This document shows positions 62,639 to 64,000 of a stretch of DNA of 64,000 bases, in pieces. Position 1 is the stretch's first letter. Each line of letters starts with the position of its first letter. The notes under the pieces are model-generated. The model was not told the DNA's origin. It searched no databases and saw nothing but the letters and a program-made list of their open reading frames with translations. Position numbers and translations under genes: made by a program. Location: assembly GCA_963842575.1 (NCBI GenBank), contig CAWJGS010000004.1:62001-126000 (forward strand). The letters run 5' to 3'. This DNA comes from JACDER01 sp963842575 (lineage in GTDB: Bacteria; Actinomycetota; Thermoleophilia; Gaiellales; Gaiellaceae).

Positions 62639-63757
62639 TCACCGGATGCGGCCTCCCGCCGTCCGCAGCCCCATGCCGGATGCACGCGTCCCGAGAGCGA
62701 AGCGCGGATCGGGCTCTGCACCGTCTAGGAGCTCGTGTACGTACTCGGCCAGCGCCGGGCCGTGCTTGAACCCGTGCCCGGACCCGCCGCCGAGAATCCA
62801 GACTCGTTCGTGCTCGGGATGCCGGGCGACGAGGAAGTTCGTGTCCGGCGTCAGGGCGTACGGACAGGCCCGCGTCGCGACCACCGGCGCCCCGGACAGG
62901 CCCGGGAACCTCTTCGCGATGTACGCGCGCGCGGCCTCCTCGTTCTCGGCCGAAACGACGCGCTGGTCGTGCTCGGGATCGAATGAAGGCCCTTCCCGGT
63001 CCGGCGCGACCTTGACGCCGTAGCCGTCGACGTCGCCGGTTCCGTACACGGCCGTGTCGTATTCGACCCAGCCGGGCACGGGTGGGGACTTCCACGACGC
63101 GTCGCTTCCGAAATGGAACACGTCCTGCCTCGTCACGTGGATGTCGACCAGTCCCGGGAAGATCGACGGCAGCCATGCACCACAGGCCCAGATGATCCGG
63201 TCGGCCTCGAGGCGCTCTTCGTTTACGAGGACGGCGTCGCCGTCCGGCCGCGCGGCCCCGGCGACAAGTCGCGCGCCGGCGGCCAGCGCGACCTCCATCA
63301 GCGCCTGGGTTGCATCACGCGCGCGCAGAATCCCGGCCTCGGGCTCGTACAGGACGAACCGCAGGCCTTCACCATCGAACGTCGGGAAGAGCCTCGCCGC
63401 CTCGTCCACGCCCATCCGGACCACCGGTACGCCCTCGGCCCGAAGCGCGTCCTCGCTCTGAGTCTCCCAGCCGTCCTCGCTGAGCGCGAACCAGGCGACG
63501 CCGCACTCGAGCAGAAGCGAGCGCCCGGTCTCCTCCTCGAGCTCGCGCCAGAGATCGCGCGCGCGCCAGGCGGAGCGCGTGTACCAGCGGTCGGAGCCGT
63601 GCGCAAAACGGATGAGGCGGGACTCGTGGCCGGACGCGGCGCGGACGTGGCCGGGCGGATGCGGATCGACGACGGTGACCTCCCAGCCGTTCCGGGCCAG
63701 GCGACGGGCAAGCGAGGCCCCGAAGACCCCGGCTCCGGCGATGACCGCGCTCGGCAC
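62639..63757 (-). CDS. solA: FAD-dependent sarcosine/N-methyl-amino-acid oxidase (SolA/MSOX type)
   Basis: A 372-residue flavoenzyme. N-terminal dinucleotide-binding motif VIAGAGVFGASLARRL, then VVDPHPPGHVRAASGHESRL. The covalent-FAD Cys motif appears as RACPYALTPDTNFLV (about residue 310), matching the Cys-x-Tyr-x-x-Thr-Pro-Asp pattern. WILGGGSGHGFKHGPALAEY closes the FAD site. Oxidises an N-methylated amino acid to the demethylated form, formaldehyde and peroxide; the exact substrate is unknown. Downstream lie the 22-bp repeats. Confidence 0.85.
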   Translation of the reverse strand: MPSAVIAGAGVFGASLARRLARNGWEVTVVDPHPPGHVRAASGHESRLIRFAHGSDRWYTRSAWRARDLWRELEEETGRSLLLECGVAWFALSEDGWETQSEDALRAEGVPVVRMGVDEAARLFPTFDGEGLRFVLYEPEAGILRARDATQALMEVALAAGARLVAGAARPDGDAVLVNEERLEADRIIWACGAWLPSIFPGLVDIHVTRQDVFHFGSDASWKSPPVPGWVEYDTAVYGTGDVDGYGVKVAPDREGPSFDPEHDQRVVSAENEEAARAYIAKRFPGLSGAPVVATRACPYALTPDTNFLVARHPEHERVWILGGGSGHGFKHGPALAEYVHELLDGAEPDPRFALGTRASGMGLRTAGGRIR

Positions 63758-63940
63758 GGCCTAAGGGTAGTTACGAGCCGGGAAGGCGGCTGGCGAAGAT
63801 CGCTTCGTTGAAGCGGCCTCGAGCGGGGGCGCCCGCGAGCGCCAGCACCGGCAGCGGGACGCAGGCCGGCGAAGGACGTCGAGATGTCCGTCAGGACGCC
63901 ATCAAGCTTTGCTGAGGTCTTTTTGTTCGAATCTACGAGG

Positions 63941-64000
63941 TCGGGGTGGGCGGATTCGAACCGCCGATCTCGGCACCCCAAATGCCGCGCGATAACCAGG
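63941..64000 (-). tRNA. tRNA-Pro (TGG), cut by the window end
   Basis: The complement holds anticodon stem CGGCA/TGCCG with loop TTTGGGG, anticodon TGG (codon CCA), T arm GGCGGTTCGAATCCGCC and acceptor CACCCCG, discriminator A at 63941. The 5' part lies beyond position 64000. No CCA encoded. Confidence 0.9.

Noticed and set aside
62625..63023. Possible + strand gene downstream of the TATAAT and RBS at 62586-62625
   Set aside because: After a few codons it is simply antisense to the flavoenzyme gene; no domain character. Mentioned under the repeat finding only.

Overview
The window is high-GC bacterial chromosome with an actinobacterial character. The gene set and order suggest the deep-branching class Thermoleophilia (Gaiellales/Solirubrobacterales): a stand-alone 2-oxoglutarate dehydrogenase E1, the run rne/rng - rplU - rpmA - obg - nadD - rsfS, mreBCD-mrdA-rodA, tig-clpP-clpX, and many small secreted or membrane proteins of unknown function. 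This lineage call is an inference from gene content; no 16S rRNA gene is present. Most of the window is ordinary housekeeping chromosome. I see no prophage, CRISPR array, complete insertion sequence or biosynthetic cluster.

Layout. 0-8 kb: a membrane protein, a 221-bp inverted-repeat element between convergent genes, glyoxalase, a UdgX-type uracil-DNA glycosylase, sucA, and a translationally coupled run of small membrane and secreted proteins ending at a phospholipase A2-like protein. 8-11 kb: histidine phosphatase, ankyrin-repeat protein, a secreted protein, and tRNA-Ala with strong hairpins behind it. 11-17 kb (minus strand): ribosome-biogenesis and RNA genes (rsfS, nadD, obg, rpmA, rplU, RNase E/G). 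17-23 kb: the rod-shape and elongasome operon mreB-mreC-mreD-mrdA-rodA. 23-25 kb: an orphan DNA methyltransferase, a PadR repressor with an apparently leaderless self-regulated promoter, and maf. 25-31 kb (minus): valS-folC-38-aa membrane protein-zinc-ribbon protein-ndk-two tandem methyltransferases. 31-36 kb: gamma-glutamyltransferase, enoyl-CoA hydratase, an orphan antitoxin, and a coupled pair of secreted proteins. 36-40 kb: tig-clpP-clpX and tRNA-Leu. 40-51 kb: mostly secreted and lipoprotein genes, katG and an aquaporin. 51-64 kb: cupin, MoaD-like/BNR-repeat pair, tRNA-Arg, tRNA-His plus a tRNA-His fragment, a flippase-like membrane protein, HAD phosphatase, USP, CorA, AI-2E transporter, tRNA-Gly with an HTH/LAGLIDADG-like gene behind it, EamA transporter, a gene-free stretch with tandem operator-like repeats, a sarcosine-oxidase-type FAD enzyme, and a tRNA-Pro cut by the window end.

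A recurrent feature is the broken reading frame. udgX, rodA, mrdA (three times), valS (twice), katG, a cupin, a HAD phosphatase and several others are each split by a single base, and the change is usually an insertion. Because several of these genes are essential and otherwise intact on both sides, uncorrected sequencing or assembly indels are the likeliest cause. Coordinates for these genes span the whole repaired gene.

The least explained items are: the terminal-inverted-repeat element at 691-911 with internal hairpins; the PadR promoter with a palindrome in the -35/-10 spacer; the tRNA-His half-duplication; hairpins with a GCA loop near tRNAs; the tRNA-Gly-linked HTH/LAGLIDADG-like gene; the 22-bp tandem repeats at 62531-62574; and a valyl-tRNA synthetase whose HIGH and KMSKS signatures are both altered.
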